Shown one piece after another: positions 55,390 to 64,000 of a stretch of 64,000 bases of DNA. Both the position numbers and the translations under genes were made by a program. The notes beneath the pieces are model-generated. The model worked only from the letters and a program-made list of their open reading frames with translations, ran no database searches and was not told the DNA's origin. This DNA comes from an uncultured bacterium. Lineage in GTDB: Bacteria; Bacillota_I; Bacilli_A; RFN20; CAG-826. The DNA lies in NCBI GenBank assembly GCA_949300345.1, contig CASGDR010000008.1, forward strand, positions 62,001-126,000. Reading direction: 5' to 3'. How positions within the stretch are numbered: position 1 is the stretch's first letter; the number at the start of each line of letters is the position of its first letter.

Positions 55390-56387
55390 TGGAACAAATC
55401 CAACCTCAGCAGCTGCTTCTTCATTCCCTCTACATCCAACCTTTCGGTGTTGTGCGAGGTGTAAGAATCGGCAATATCGATATGTTTGTTTCCCTTTTCG
55501 ATGTACTTGTCATAGTTGAGGTCGCGATTGTCGGCGCAGATGCGGAAGAAACGCCCTTCGTCCACGGTCCTAACCATTTCTTCTTGGGTAACAAGCGTCT
55601 CATAAAGTTTTTCGCCATGCCTGGTTCCGATGTATTCAATGCCCACATCGCTTCCGGTAAGTTCCAAGATCGCCTTGGCTAAAGTATCAATCGTGGAAGC
55701 GGGGGCTTTTTGGACGAACAAATCGCCTTGGTTGCCATTTTCGAAAGCGTGCATTACCAATTCGACCGCATCGTCCAAAGTCATCATGAAACGCGTCATC
55801 TCCGGATTTGTAACCGTTAAGGAGTGCCCTAGCTCGATCTGTTCTAGGAAAAGTGGAATGACGGAGCCTCGGCTTCCCATGACATTTCCGTATCTGGTTA
55901 GACAAAGAACGGTGTCGCCTTTTGATAACTGACGCGACCTTGCAATTACATCCTTTTCCATCAAAGCCTTGGTCATGCCCATGGCATTGACTGGATAAGC
56001 CGCCTTGTCCGTTGATAGGAAAACGGCTTTCTTCACATGGTTTTTGACACAGGCGGTGATGACATTGTCCGTTCCAAGGACATTGGTCTTAACCGCTTCC
56101 ATGGGATAGAACTCGCAGGATGGCACCTGCTTCAGGGCTGCGGCATGGAAAACATAATCAACGCCCCTGAAGGCAAATTCGATCGCGGAATAATCGCGGA
56201 CATCGCCAATGTAAAACTTGAGGCGGTCGTCATTGTAGTGCTTGCGCATCTTGTCTTGCTTCAGTTCGTCCCTAGACAAGATGCGTATTTCGGCAATCTT
56301 GGTTTTCAATAATCTATCTACAACCGCATGGCCAAAGCTGCCGGTGCCCCCGGTAACGAGCAGGGTCTTGCCTCCGAACATGTCCAT
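55386..56387 (-). CDS. capE: UDP-GlcNAc 4,6-dehydratase/5-epimerase CapE
   Basis: First enzyme to UDP-L-FucNAc, 333 residues. LVTGGTGSFGHAVVDRLL binds NADP; HAAALKQVPSCEFYPMEAVKTNV is the CapE/FnlA subclass signature; LSTDKAAYPVNAMGMTKALMEK carries the MxxxK replacement of YxxxK typical of this group. It begins 7 nt after the stop of the second flippase gene. Confidence 0.95.
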   Translation of the reverse strand: MDMFGGKTLLVTGGTGSFGHAVVDRLLKTKIAEIRILSRDELKQDKMRKHYNDDRLKFYIGDVRDYSAIEFAFRGVDYVFHAAALKQVPSCEFYPMEAVKTNVLGTDNVITACVKNHVKKAVFLSTDKAAYPVNAMGMTKALMEKDVIARSRQLSKGDTVLCLTRYGNVMGSRGSVIPLFLEQIELGHSLTVTNPEMTRFMMTLDDAVELVMHAFENGNQGDLFVQKAPASTIDTLAKAILELTGSDVGIEYIGTRHGEKLYETLVTQEEMVRTVDEGRFFRICADNRDLNYDKYIEKGNKHIDIADSYTSHNTERLDVEGMKKQLLRLDLFQ

Positions 56388-56394
56388 ATGTCAG

Positions 56395-58014
56395 TTACTC
56401 CAATCCGTCAGGTTTGTCCTGGCCATCCTTGTTTTCTTGGTGTTTCTTCTTCCAGGTAAGGAAAGAGGAAAATCTCTTCCTATAAATGATAAAGGAAAGG
56501 ACTAGATAAATGATTAGGAAAAGTCCGCCTTCTATAAGAACACATACATAGATGTTGAGTTTGGATGGATCAATTACATTGAAGTAACTAAGCAACAAAG
56601 AAGGAAGGACAGAGACCGCCATGACAAGAAGGATAGGCAAAAACTGCTTATAGAACTTGCCGACAGGTAGATTGAGAACTTGCCAGTAATAGAATTGGCC
56701 CACAACGAAACTGACTATGGTGCCTATGCCGATTCCGATCAAAGGTCCGAATACTTTCAATTCGGTAGGTAGATATAAAACGCAAATCGCGGATATAGTA
56801 AGGCCGATCAGGGCCATGACGAGGGAAACAACCGCCATGAAACGATGCTTGCTATAGGACTTCTGAACCTCGTTGGCCACGCTCACGGATAAGGGCAAAA
56901 CATATAGGACCAACATGCCCAAACCTAAGTAATGGATATTTTGCAAATCCTCGGCGGTTAATGAGGAATTCTCCGCAGAAACCAGCCATGCGATTATGAA
57001 ATCGGCCCCACAGGCCATGAAGCCACCCACCACGCAAAGAAGGACCAAAGCCTGGGCCCAAGAGGCTTTTAGCCATAGATCATGGACCCTTGGTTCATCC
57101 CCTTCGACCGCTGCTCTGGATATCGATGGCGAGAAGTTGTTGCTTACGGCCTGGGAGAACAATACCTCATAGCTATAGAACTGAATGCCATAGGTAAAAA
57201 CGGTCAAGGGCACCGTCACGTCATATAGGTTACCGATGATCAGCTTGCCGCCTTGGGTATATATGGTGGTGACGGTAATGGTGATGAACACAAAGATCGA
57301 GAAAAGCCATATTTTCTTGGCTTGGATAGCGAATTCCCTAGGCTTTGGGAATATGAATCTCATCTTGGCCTTGGTGAGGGCCACCACCATGAAGGCCAGG
57401 TCCATGACGAATACCCCAAGGTATACGCAGATGGCGACCCAATAGATCCCCCTACCAAAGAACAAACATAGGGCCGCAGCCCCGGTGCCAAGGACATGTC
57501 CCAACAATACGAAAGTCTGGTTGATCACGAACTTTTCTTTGAAATAAAGATGCCAGGAAAAGATGGACATGAAGAAGTCCGCGGCCGCGAACAAGGAAAC
57601 GATCAGGACAAGAACGCCGACGGTATACGAGTCCCCTTCCTCAACCGTCATGATCCCGCTCATATATAGGGAAGAAAACGAAATCCCCAGGACGGCAATC
57701 AAGCAGGCGATGATGGCAAATAGACATAGGTAAACCCCATTCATCCGCCTCAGGGCTTCATCGCCTTGGTTTCGGGCCCCCATTGAAAACTTCACATAGG
57801 AATTCTCGATGCCGAACGAAACCAGAAGGATGAAAGACACAAAGGATACCGCGTAGTTATATAGGCCGGCATCGGCAGCCCCCACCATATCCAGCAGGTA
57901 TGGAGGGAATAACAACGAAACGACCAAATAGACCAGAAGGCGGGCATAGGTGGCCCAAATTCCCCTTTTTATGGCCTTGTTGCTGATTTGTTTCTGCTTG
58001 CTGTCTACTGGCAT
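56395..58014 (-). CDS. Second Wzx-type flippase/MVF-like exporter
   Basis: A 539-residue protein with about 14 membrane segments, beginning IKRGIWATYARLLVYLVVSLLFPPYLLDMVGAADAGLYNY, as in oligosaccharide flippases, and ending in a charged cytoplasmic tail. It differs clearly from the exporter at 51.6-53.1 kb and has a codon use like the surrounding FucNAc genes. First gene of a leftward wzx-capE-capF-capG set. No Shine-Dalgarno sequence is seen at MPVDSKQ. Confidence 0.86.
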   Translation of the reverse strand: MPVDSKQKQISNKAIKRGIWATYARLLVYLVVSLLFPPYLLDMVGAADAGLYNYAVSFVSFILLVSFGIENSYVKFSMGARNQGDEALRRMNGVYLCLFAIIACLIAVLGISFSSLYMSGIMTVEEGDSYTVGVLVLIVSLFAAADFFMSIFSWHLYFKEKFVINQTFVLLGHVLGTGAAALCLFFGRGIYWVAICVYLGVFVMDLAFMVVALTKAKMRFIFPKPREFAIQAKKIWLFSIFVFITITVTTIYTQGGKLIIGNLYDVTVPLTVFTYGIQFYSYEVLFSQAVSNNFSPSISRAAVEGDEPRVHDLWLKASWAQALVLLCVVGGFMACGADFIIAWLVSAENSSLTAEDLQNIHYLGLGMLVLYVLPLSVSVANEVQKSYSKHRFMAVVSLVMALIGLTISAICVLYLPTELKVFGPLIGIGIGTIVSFVVGQFYYWQVLNLPVGKFYKQFLPILLVMAVSVLPSLLLSYFNVIDPSKLNIYVCVLIEGGLFLIIYLVLSFIIYRKRFSSFLTWKKKHQENKDGQDKPDGLE

Positions 58015-58068
58015 GGGCGAACAATCCGCTATTGCGGACCGGAAGATATTTTAATATCTTATGGCTAG

Positions 58069-58692
58069 ATGAGTGCAGGATATAAATTAACTAAACGCCA
58101 GAAAGTTTATTTGCCCGTCAAAAGGGCAGTAGACATCTTCGGGGCTTTGCTGGCAATAGTCCTTCTCTCCTGGATTCTTCTAATTTGTGCAATTATCACC
58201 AAATGCACATCTAGGGGGCCGGTGTTATTTAAACAACCCAGAGAAGGAAAAAACCTGAAGATATTCGAATGCTACAAGTTCCGATCGATGAAAGTCGGAG
58301 TCGCCCAAAAAGGTGCCGAAGACATCAGCGAGGAAGAACGCAAAAAGATGGTCACCAAGTGGGGACACATCATGCGGAAGACCTCTTTGGACGAACTACC
58401 GCAACTATTCAACATCCTCGGCGGTTCGATGTCCTTCATTGGTCCTAGGCCGGACATGATTACCGAATCCAACAATGAGCTAAAGCAATTGCGGCTTAGC
58501 TATTCGCCGAATGCCTATGATGTCAAACCCGGTTTGTCGGGATATGCCCAGATCTATCTCAATAGGGAGCATGATCCCAAGAAAAAAGCCGAGTTTGATG
58601 CCTACTACGCCAAAAACTTCGGCATCTGGATGGACATCAAACTGTTCTTCCTAAGCTTCCTAGTCCTCTTCGGATACAAACCTGGACGGTGA
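58069..58692 (+). CDS. Initiating sugar-phosphate transferase (PglC/WbaP type)
   Basis: A 207-residue enzyme that links the first sugar-phosphate to undecaprenyl phosphate. One membrane helix (VDIFGALLAIVLLSWILLICAI), then KFRSMKVG, the catalytic block RKTSLDELPQLFNILGGSMSFIGPRPD and PGLSGYAQI. It is the only initiating transferase in the window, so it probably serves both sugar sets. An inverted repeat AGATATT-TT-AATATCT at 58044-58059 lies upstream. Its last 33 nt overlap the convergent O-antigen polymerase gene. Confidence 0.93.
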   Translation: MSAGYKLTKRQKVYLPVKRAVDIFGALLAIVLLSWILLICAIITKCTSRGPVLFKQPREGKNLKIFECYKFRSMKVGVAQKGAEDISEEERKKMVTKWGHIMRKTSLDELPQLFNILGGSMSFIGPRPDMITESNNELKQLRLSYSPNAYDVKPGLSGYAQIYLNREHDPKKKAEFDAYYAKNFGIWMDIKLFFLSFLVLFGYKPGR

Positions 58693-60843
58693 TTTGCCAG
58701 CTAGGTTACGGGCCTTCTTGGCCTTTTTCTTTTCAACGATCTTGCGTAATCCCGATTTGGGATCGATTTCCTGGGTCCTGGTTCTGATTCTGGCTTCGAG
58801 GTTCCCGGCATAGATCGGCCATCTTGGGAACATCAATCTATTCAGCGGGGTAAGCGTGCAGATGGCAAATTCGAGAATCAATAGCAACACCATCGCGGTG
58901 AGCAAGGTGTTGTCCCTGAGTTTGATCGAACCATATCCGTAATAGACCGCGAGGAAGATAAAGACAAAAAGGATTAGGAACGGGATGGACGTTTTGACCA
59001 TGGTCCAAGTCCTCTTCATATAGCCATAGCTGCCCTCGACATAGAAGCCAAACAGGAAGGTCACCAACATGGTAAGGCAGGCCACCGCGAACGGAGCGGG
59101 GCCAGGCACATAGAAGGCATATAAGCCACACAAGACGAAACAGGCAAAGAATATGAATCCGAATATGAACGCTCCCCTAGTCAAGGCACAAGGTTTGCCA
59201 AAGGACATTAAGAGCCTAGGGACAAACAACGCTAGAAGCAAGGCAGTCCAAATGCTCCAGGGATCGGTGATGATCGGTTCATAGATATCGTTCAGGAAGC
59301 CTAATCTGTAGGTTGAGAAAATAAACGAAGCGTATATGCCGGCCACCACCATCAAGGCCCTAATCCAATAATTCACGGTGAGATTGGACTTCTGGTAAAG
59401 TTCGCCGGAAACCGGCGCGATGGACTTACCACGCTTTTCGTTATCGATCATGACGAACAAAGGAAGCATGACCATCAGGATTTGGATCGCTTGTTTGGAA
59501 ATGGAGCCAAAGAAATTGCTGTTTTCGCCAAGACCCTCGATGCATATCGCAATCATCATGCAGAGAATCGAGCCCGCAAGGACCTTCTTCTGAGCCATGA
59601 ACTTGAAACACATTAGGGCGGCATAAATCAGAAAGGCCACATAAATCAAAAGCCCAATAAGACCAAACTTGCCGAACACTTCAAGGAAGCCATTATGGGT
59701 ATAAAAAATGGGTATTTCGGAAAAACCATAGGATTGGTAAAGAACACCCAGCAAATAGTTGATATTGTAACCGCCAAGTCCAAACAAAAGACTGATGGGA
59801 TCAGCGGAAACTAGCTCGATGGTTATCCTATAAATATCTCCCCTACTAGACATTGTGTCTTTCCCGACGACAGCAAAACCATCCTTCAGTTCCTTCATGA
59901 GGTAGGAAATAAAAACATTATCGTTCAATAATCCGCCGAACAAGATGAGAAGGGCGATTATGCAGAGGCTCAAAACGACAACAAGGGCGAGCATGTTCAG
60001 CCAACGATGCTTCCTAAAAGTCGCAAAGAACCGATACACCATATAGATGAAGACCGAAGATACGGCAGCAACCATGCCGGTCCGGCAAGAAATCAAAACG
60101 ATATATGCCGTCAGGAAGAACATGATGAGCACATGCCAGAAATGACCTTTGCGGCCATGCAGGAAAATTGAGGCACATACCCCCATCAATAGCACAAAGC
60201 CGAAGACGTTCTTATTCGAATAGAAAGAGGAGAAGCTGAGTTCCATCCCCTCGAGAATGCTCAGGGTAAACAGCGTTTCATAATCAAAGTAATCCGAATA
60301 CCATGACCAGAAAATCGATATGGCGCAAAGGATCAGAACCAGCCAACAGATGAAGTCAATGAACTTATATCCCCGCAAAAGCTGGGGCAAAACGGCCAAT
60401 GTAGCATACAAAAACAGCGAATCTACCAGTCCATTGAGCAGAAACTTCAATCTCCAGAAAGCATCTAGGGTGTATGTATACGTGTTTGAATCTCCGGCAT
60501 CGTTGACAAACGTGTAGCTCATCTCGTCGGGGAAACAGATTATCCCTATGGCCACGCACAAAAAGAGGATGCCTGTCCATGTGGCGACTTTCCAATTGAA
60601 CCTCGTTCTGCATAACCATTTCGCGGTTATGAAGAAACATAGGTAGCAAACCATCACAAGGGCGAAGGTAAAGGCATAGTCCTCAGGAAGGAAATGGTTC
60701 CACCAGTCATAGTTGAAGAAGGCAATGTCCTCTTGCATGTAGGCCCCGAAGACGGCACATAGGACATAGATACAGACAACCAAAAAGATGGGATAGGCCT
60801 TGGACCTGGCAATCTCTTGTCTGATCGAGGGTGCTTTGCTCAT
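58660..60843 (-). CDS. O-antigen ligase/polymerase-like membrane protein
   Basis: A 727-residue protein with about 16-18 membrane segments. The region around SILEGMELSFSSFYSNKNVFGFVLL, SCRTGMVAA and TMSSRGDIYRITIELVSADPISLLFGLG with YTHNGFLEVFGKFGLIGL is the Wzy_C/O-antigen-ligase core (Arg and His in the right places). It is larger than usual: after the core there are five additional TMs and a basic tail. Either a polymerase of the FucNAc glycan or a ligase to a cell-wall acceptor. It shares an ATGA with the downstream hydrolase gene upstream on the same strand. Confidence 0.85.
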   Translation of the reverse strand: MSKAPSIRQEIARSKAYPIFLVVCIYVLCAVFGAYMQEDIAFFNYDWWNHFLPEDYAFTFALVMVCYLCFFITAKWLCRTRFNWKVATWTGILFLCVAIGIICFPDEMSYTFVNDAGDSNTYTYTLDAFWRLKFLLNGLVDSLFLYATLAVLPQLLRGYKFIDFICWLVLILCAISIFWSWYSDYFDYETLFTLSILEGMELSFSSFYSNKNVFGFVLLMGVCASIFLHGRKGHFWHVLIMFFLTAYIVLISCRTGMVAAVSSVFIYMVYRFFATFRKHRWLNMLALVVVLSLCIIALLILFGGLLNDNVFISYLMKELKDGFAVVGKDTMSSRGDIYRITIELVSADPISLLFGLGGYNINYLLGVLYQSYGFSEIPIFYTHNGFLEVFGKFGLIGLLIYVAFLIYAALMCFKFMAQKKVLAGSILCMMIAICIEGLGENSNFFGSISKQAIQILMVMLPLFVMIDNEKRGKSIAPVSGELYQKSNLTVNYWIRALMVVAGIYASFIFSTYRLGFLNDIYEPIITDPWSIWTALLLALFVPRLLMSFGKPCALTRGAFIFGFIFFACFVLCGLYAFYVPGPAPFAVACLTMLVTFLFGFYVEGSYGYMKRTWTMVKTSIPFLILFVFIFLAVYYGYGSIKLRDNTLLTAMVLLLILEFAICTLTPLNRLMFPRWPIYAGNLEARIRTRTQEIDPKSGLRKIVEKKKAKKARNLAGKSPSRFVSEED

Positions 60844-61745
60844 GCCGAAAGCAGGAAGTCCTTGATGTCCCTATATACTTCGTCATGTTCCTTTTCGTTG
60901 AGGATTTCATGGCGCAAAGTAGGATACAGTTTCAAGGTAACGTCCTTGACCCCCCTATTCCTGTACATCTCGTACAACGCGGTGACGCCTTTGGACATAC
61001 CGCCGACGGGATCGTCGGCACCGGATACCAGAAGTATCCTGTCCTTAGGCGAAATCTTCTTGATGTTCTTTTTCTTGTAGAGTTCCTTGAGGCCCTTGAA
61101 GAAGCCCTTCCAGAAACCGTTCGTGTTCTGGGCCCCGCACATCGGGTCATCCATGTATATTTTCACGTTCTCTTCGTTTTTGGATAGCCAGTCCAATGGG
61201 GTCTTCGCATCCTTGATGGCCTTGGAATAAGGGCCTAATGCCATCTTGGAGAGCAGCTTGCTCTTCTTGTTCCAGTTGAAACGATTGACGATAAGGGATG
61301 CGAACATATAGGCAAGCCCCATGGTAAAGGCATTGCCTGGTTTGCCCGAACCCATCAATACGACCTTATCCGCCGTAGCGGGGTGCCGCTCCAGATACAT
61401 CTGGCACACGAAAGAACCGCAGCTATGCCCCATCAGGTAGACAGGGTGTTTCTTTGTAGTCTTCACCTTCCTGATCTGCTCGCGGAGCATGTCGCAGGCG
61501 ATGGTAAAGGCATCCTTGGGCCACTTCTGAAGGTCTTCAATTTTAGAAACGTTCTCGCCTTGGCCAAAATGGTCCAACACATAGACATCGATCTTGTATT
61601 GGTTGAGGTATTCGGCAAAGTCTTTGTAACGCCTTGAATGCTCCTGCATGCCAGTGATCATCACCAAAGAAGAAGTAGAGTCGCTTACTTTGCTATGTAC
61701 ACCCTTAAGGGTGATACCGTTATGGGTTATTTCGAAGGTCTTCAT
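60840..61745 (-). CDS. Alpha/beta hydrolase (monoacylglycerol-lipase-like)
   Basis: A 301-residue serine hydrolase. Nucleophile Ser108 in GHSCGS, Asp at 244/245 in SGADDPVGG, His279 in LRHEIL. TGMQEHSRRYKDFAEYL is typical of PldB/MGL-like enzymes (normally HGxxEHSxRY). No signal peptide, so it acts in the cytoplasm or on the inner leaflet. It overlaps the O-antigen polymerase gene by 4 nt, which suggests co-regulation, but a direct role in glycan assembly is not evident. Confidence 0.9.
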   Translation of the reverse strand: MKTFEITHNGITLKGVHSKVSDSTSSLVMITGMQEHSRRYKDFAEYLNQYKIDVYVLDHFGQGENVSKIEDLQKWPKDAFTIACDMLREQIRKVKTTKKHPVYLMGHSCGSFVCQMYLERHPATADKVVLMGSGKPGNAFTMGLAYMFASLIVNRFNWNKKSKLLSKMALGPYSKAIKDAKTPLDWLSKNEENVKIYMDDPMCGAQNTNGFWKGFFKGLKELYKKKNIKKISPKDRILLVSGADDPVGGMSKGVTALYEMYRNRGVKDVTLKLYPTLRHEILNEKEHDEVYRDIKDFLLSA

Positions 61746-61850
61746 GTTGGCTTAGCCAAATCTTAGTCCATTGGGCAAAATAAGAGAACACCGATATCCG
61801 ATTTTCTATATCTCGTGCTAGATTATCACTAAGAGTGCAAAGGACCAGAT

Positions 61851-63446
61851 ATGCCCCTAGACAAAGACTCACTATACAAATACCAAATCGTCTACCAGAT
61901 ATATCCCCGTTCATTCAAAGACTCCGATGGCGATGGGATTGGCGATATCAAAGGAATCATATCCAAACTCGATTACCTAGCCTCCCTTGGGATAACCGCC
62001 TTATGGCTATCCCCCATCTTCAAGTCCCCCATGAAGGACGGCGGCTATGACATAAGCGACTACTACCACGTCGATCCCATGTTCGGAAAGGACGAGGACC
62101 TCTTCGAATTGATAAAAGAGGCCAGGGATAGGGGCATCAACATCATCCTCGACCTGGTGGTCAACCATACCTCCGACCAGCACATGTGGTTCCAGGAAGC
62201 CCTAAAAGGCAAGGACAACCCCTACCACGACTACTATGTCTGGTTCGATGAGATTCCCAATGACCTAGGATCGACCTTCGGGGGATCGGCCTATGAATAT
62301 GTAGAAAGCCTGGGCCAATACTACCTGCACCTGTTCGCCAAGCAGCAGCCCGACCTGAATTGGAAAAACCCCAAGCTCCGGGAAGAAATATACAAGATGA
62401 TGGCCTATTGGCTGGATAAGGGGGTCTATGGCTTTAGGATGGACGTCATCGAAAACCTCGGGAAGATACCCGAACAAGGCATAACCGTAAACGGACCCCA
62501 TCTGCACGAATACATCCATGAGATGGCCAAACGCGTCCTTACCCCTCACAAGGCCTTCTCCGTCGGCGAGTGCTGGTGTGCCGATAACACCACCCGCACC
62601 CTATACACCGACCCTCAAAGGGAAGAGTTGAACATGGTGTTCCAATTCGGTTGGTTCAGCCAATTCAACAACACCAGGTTTCAGAAGTTCGAACCCCGCA
62701 GGTTTACCGTGAAGGAAGTCAGGCAGGTCCTATTCGATCAGCAAATAACCGAGCCTAGGAAATCCTGGAACGCCAATTTCTTTGGAAACCACGACTTGCC
62801 AAGATCGGTCATTTATTTCCAAGAGGATCCCAAGTATCGGGACGATCTTGCCAAGATGCTCATATCCATCAACCTGCTGATGGGCGGGACGCCCTACATC
62901 TACCAAGGCGAGGAAATCGCGATGGGACATCCTAAATGGAATAGCCTTGATGAACTTAGGGATGTCGAAGAACTGCAGCATTATGAAATCTTCAAGGGCA
63001 TGGGGGAAAATAGCGAAAAGGCCTTCGCTCTAGTCAGCCACGGCCGCGACAATTCCAGGACCCCCATCCTATGGAACGATCAGGATAATGCCGGATTTAC
63101 CTCCAACAAGCCCTGGATCAAGGTCAACGAGGAATACAAAACCAGGAATGTAAAAGCCCAGGAAAGTGATCCCGACTCCACCCTCAACTTCTACCGCAGC
63201 GCCATCCGCTTCCGGAAATACGGGGGGTTCTTGGAGTCCATCATCAATGGGATGTTCACCCCCTTATATGAAGAAAGCGAGACCCTCTTCGCCTTCCATA
63301 AGGACGGGGATAGCCCCTATACCTATATCGCCAACTGGTCGATAAAGGAGGTGGATAACCCCATAGTAGACAAAAGCCCCGTGTTCTCACATGGGGCTAT
63401 CGGCAATAAGCTTTTGCCTTACGGCTTTGCTCTATACAAGGACTAG
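61851..63446 (+). CDS. GH13 alpha-glucosidase (oligo-1,6-glucosidase type)
   Basis: A 531-residue cytoplasmic hydrolase. [20 protein letters not shown] at the start (calcium-binding loop), [11 protein letters not shown], nucleophile Asp198 in GFRMDVI, acid/base Glu240 in SVGECW and Asp315 in [16 protein letters not shown] suggests alpha-1,6 specificity (Val before NHT). A Shine-Dalgarno AAAGGA is present. No sugar transporter accompanies it here. The stop overlaps the convergent galE stop by 4 nt. Confidence 0.94.
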   Translation: MPLDKDSLYKYQIVYQIYPRSFKDSDGDGIGDIKGIISKLDYLASLGITALWLSPIFKSPMKDGGYDISDYYHVDPMFGKDEDLFELIKEARDRGINIILDLVVNHTSDQHMWFQEALKGKDNPYHDYYVWFDEIPNDLGSTFGGSAYEYVESLGQYYLHLFAKQQPDLNWKNPKLREEIYKMMAYWLDKGVYGFRMDVIENLGKIPEQGITVNGPHLHEYIHEMAKRVLTPHKAFSVGECWCADNTTRTLYTDPQREELNMVFQFGWFSQFNNTRFQKFEPRRFTVKEVRQVLFDQQITEPRKSWNANFFGNHDLPRSVIYFQEDPKYRDDLAKMLISINLLMGGTPYIYQGEEIAMGHPKWNSLDELRDVEELQHYEIFKGMGENSEKAFALVSHGRDNSRTPILWNDQDNAGFTSNKPWIKVNEEYKTRNVKAQESDPDSTLNFYRSAIRFRKYGGFLESIINGMFTPLYEESETLFAFHKDGDSPYTYIANWSIKEVDNPIVDKSPVFSHGAIGNKLLPYGFALYKD

Positions 63447-64000
63447 TCTTCTATCCCGTTGGGATTCTTCTTCTGGAAGTTGTAGCTATCCTTGCAGGCA
63501 TCCTTTATCGATAGCTTGGCCTTCCAGCCAAGCTCTTCATAGGCCTTGTCGCAATTGGCGTAGACCGCATCCACGTCCCCGGCCCTTCTAGGGGCAATCT
63601 CATAAGGGATCTTGATGCCGGTGGCCTCCTCGAAGGCCTTGACCAGTTCTAGGACCGAGGTACCCCTACCGGTACCGAGGTTATAGATATAGACGCCCGG
63701 GTCCTTGTCTAGGGCCTTTAGGGCCGCGACATGGCCCTCGGCCAAATCCAAGACATGGATATAGTCGCGCACCCCGGTGCCATCGACGGTCTTATAGTCA
63801 TCCCCGAAGACGCGTAGCTTGGGGAGCTTGCCGATGCTAACCTGGGAGATATAGGGCATGAGGTTATTGGGAATGCCGTTGGGATCTTCGCCCAGAAGTC
63901 CGGAGGGATGGGCCCCGATCGGATTGAAGTAGCGAAGCAACACGGCGTGGAAGCCCTCGTTGACCTTTGAGACATCCTCTAGGATCTTTTCGATGATGAC
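63443..64000 (-). CDS. galE: UDP-glucose 4-epimerase (partial, N-terminus beyond window)
   Basis: The C-terminal 185 residues are visible; the frame is open to the window edge ([20 protein letters not shown]). [35 protein letters not shown], the [21 protein letters not shown] block and [15 protein letters not shown] are typical of GalE. It interconverts UDP-glucose and UDP-galactose (or GlcNAc/GalNAc), so it can feed the neighbouring polysaccharide pathways. Confidence 0.94.
   Translation of the reverse strand, partial: VIIEKILEDVSKVNEGFHAVLLRYFNPIGAHPSGLLGEDPNGIPNNLMPYISQVSIGKLPKLRVFGDDYKTVDGTGVRDYIHVLDLAEGHVAALKALDKDPGVYIYNLGTGRGTSVLELVKAFEEATGIKIPYEIAPRRAGDVDAVYANCDKAYEELGWKAKLSIKDACKDSYNFQKKNPNGIED

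Noticed and set aside
1-64000. Alternative genetic code with TGA as Trp, as in Mycoplasma
   Set aside because: The AbiEi-like gene ends at a TGA inside a 4-nt ATGA overlap, Wzy ends at TGATG, and Trp in EF-G, RpoB and others is TGG; code 11 fits.
1-64000. CRISPR arrays, rRNA, tRNA genes or complete insertion sequences
   Set aside because: No regularly spaced direct repeats, no rRNA or cloverleaf-like sequence and no intact transposase was recognised; tRNA absence was judged by eye only.

Overview
The window looks like chromosome from a low-GC Gram-positive (Firmicutes/Bacilli) bacterium of the Erysipelotrichales/Mollicutes-adjacent kind. The evidence is the rplK-rplA-rplJ-rplL-ybxB-rpoB-rpoC and rpsL-rpsG-fusA-tuf gene orders, ECF vitamin transporters, a folate-scavenging FolT/FolC pair, several short lipoproteins with a lipobox, no outer-membrane genes, and an RpoB carrying Asn at the rifampicin position where Mollicutes also have Asn. 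TGA is a normal stop (for example at the end of the AbiEi-like gene) and Trp is TGG, so code 11 applies. Exact lineage cannot be fixed from sequence reading alone.

Layout. 1-8.1 kb (all leftward): ecfA2 (cut by the window edge), ecfA1, dCMP deaminase, a tiny acidic ORF, a stand-alone OmpR-type winged helix, then folT-folC-smpB-M6 metalloprotease lipoprotein-RDD membrane protein as one tightly packed run. 8.2-12.5 kb: str operon (tuf, fusA, rpsG, rpsL). 12.7-15.3 kb: two lipoproteins and an atypical aquaporin. 15.5-26.1 kb: rpoC, rpoB, ybxB-type methyltransferase, rplL, rplJ (with an L10 leader), rplA, rplK. 26.7-28.4 kb: a 5'-nucleotidase lipoprotein.

28.6-40.4 kb is an accessory and decaying stretch: a frameshifted Lrp-like/acyl-CoA-synthetase-like chimera, a MarR regulator, a nonsense-broken GNAT gene, an AbiE-like toxin-antitoxin pair whose nucleotidyltransferase active site is altered, inorganic pyrophosphatase, a doubly broken flavin oxidoreductase, an LD-carboxypeptidase, an XRE regulator with three 16-residue His/Asp repeats and four membrane segments, a possible TIR-like protein, an unusual SDR-cytidylyltransferase fusion and a collapsed IspD/TarI-type cytidylyltransferase.

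40.4-64 kb is a surface-polysaccharide region. Its left half, visibly more AT-rich, makes dTDP-L-rhamnose (rfbABCD), UDP-ManNAc (mnaA), carries three glycosyltransferases, a LicD-type phosphotransferase and its own Wzz, Wzy and Wzx. Its right half makes UDP-N-acetyl-L-fucosamine (capE-capF-capG) and has a second Wzx, the only initiating sugar-phosphate transferase, an O-antigen-ligase/polymerase, a lipase-like hydrolase, a GH13 alpha-glucosidase and galE (cut by the edge). The SDR-cytidylyltransferase fusion, the LicD protein and the IspD-like remnant together suggest a CDP-alditol (ribitol- or glycerol-phosphate type) decoration of the glycan.

The most unusual observations are this CDP-alditol module, the degenerate AbiE nucleotidyltransferase, predicted intrinsic rifampicin insensitivity, the XRE membrane protein with its 16-residue repeats, and a recurring pattern of -10-like hexamers 5-9 nt in front of ATG codons that lack a Shine-Dalgarno sequence, suggesting leaderless mRNAs.
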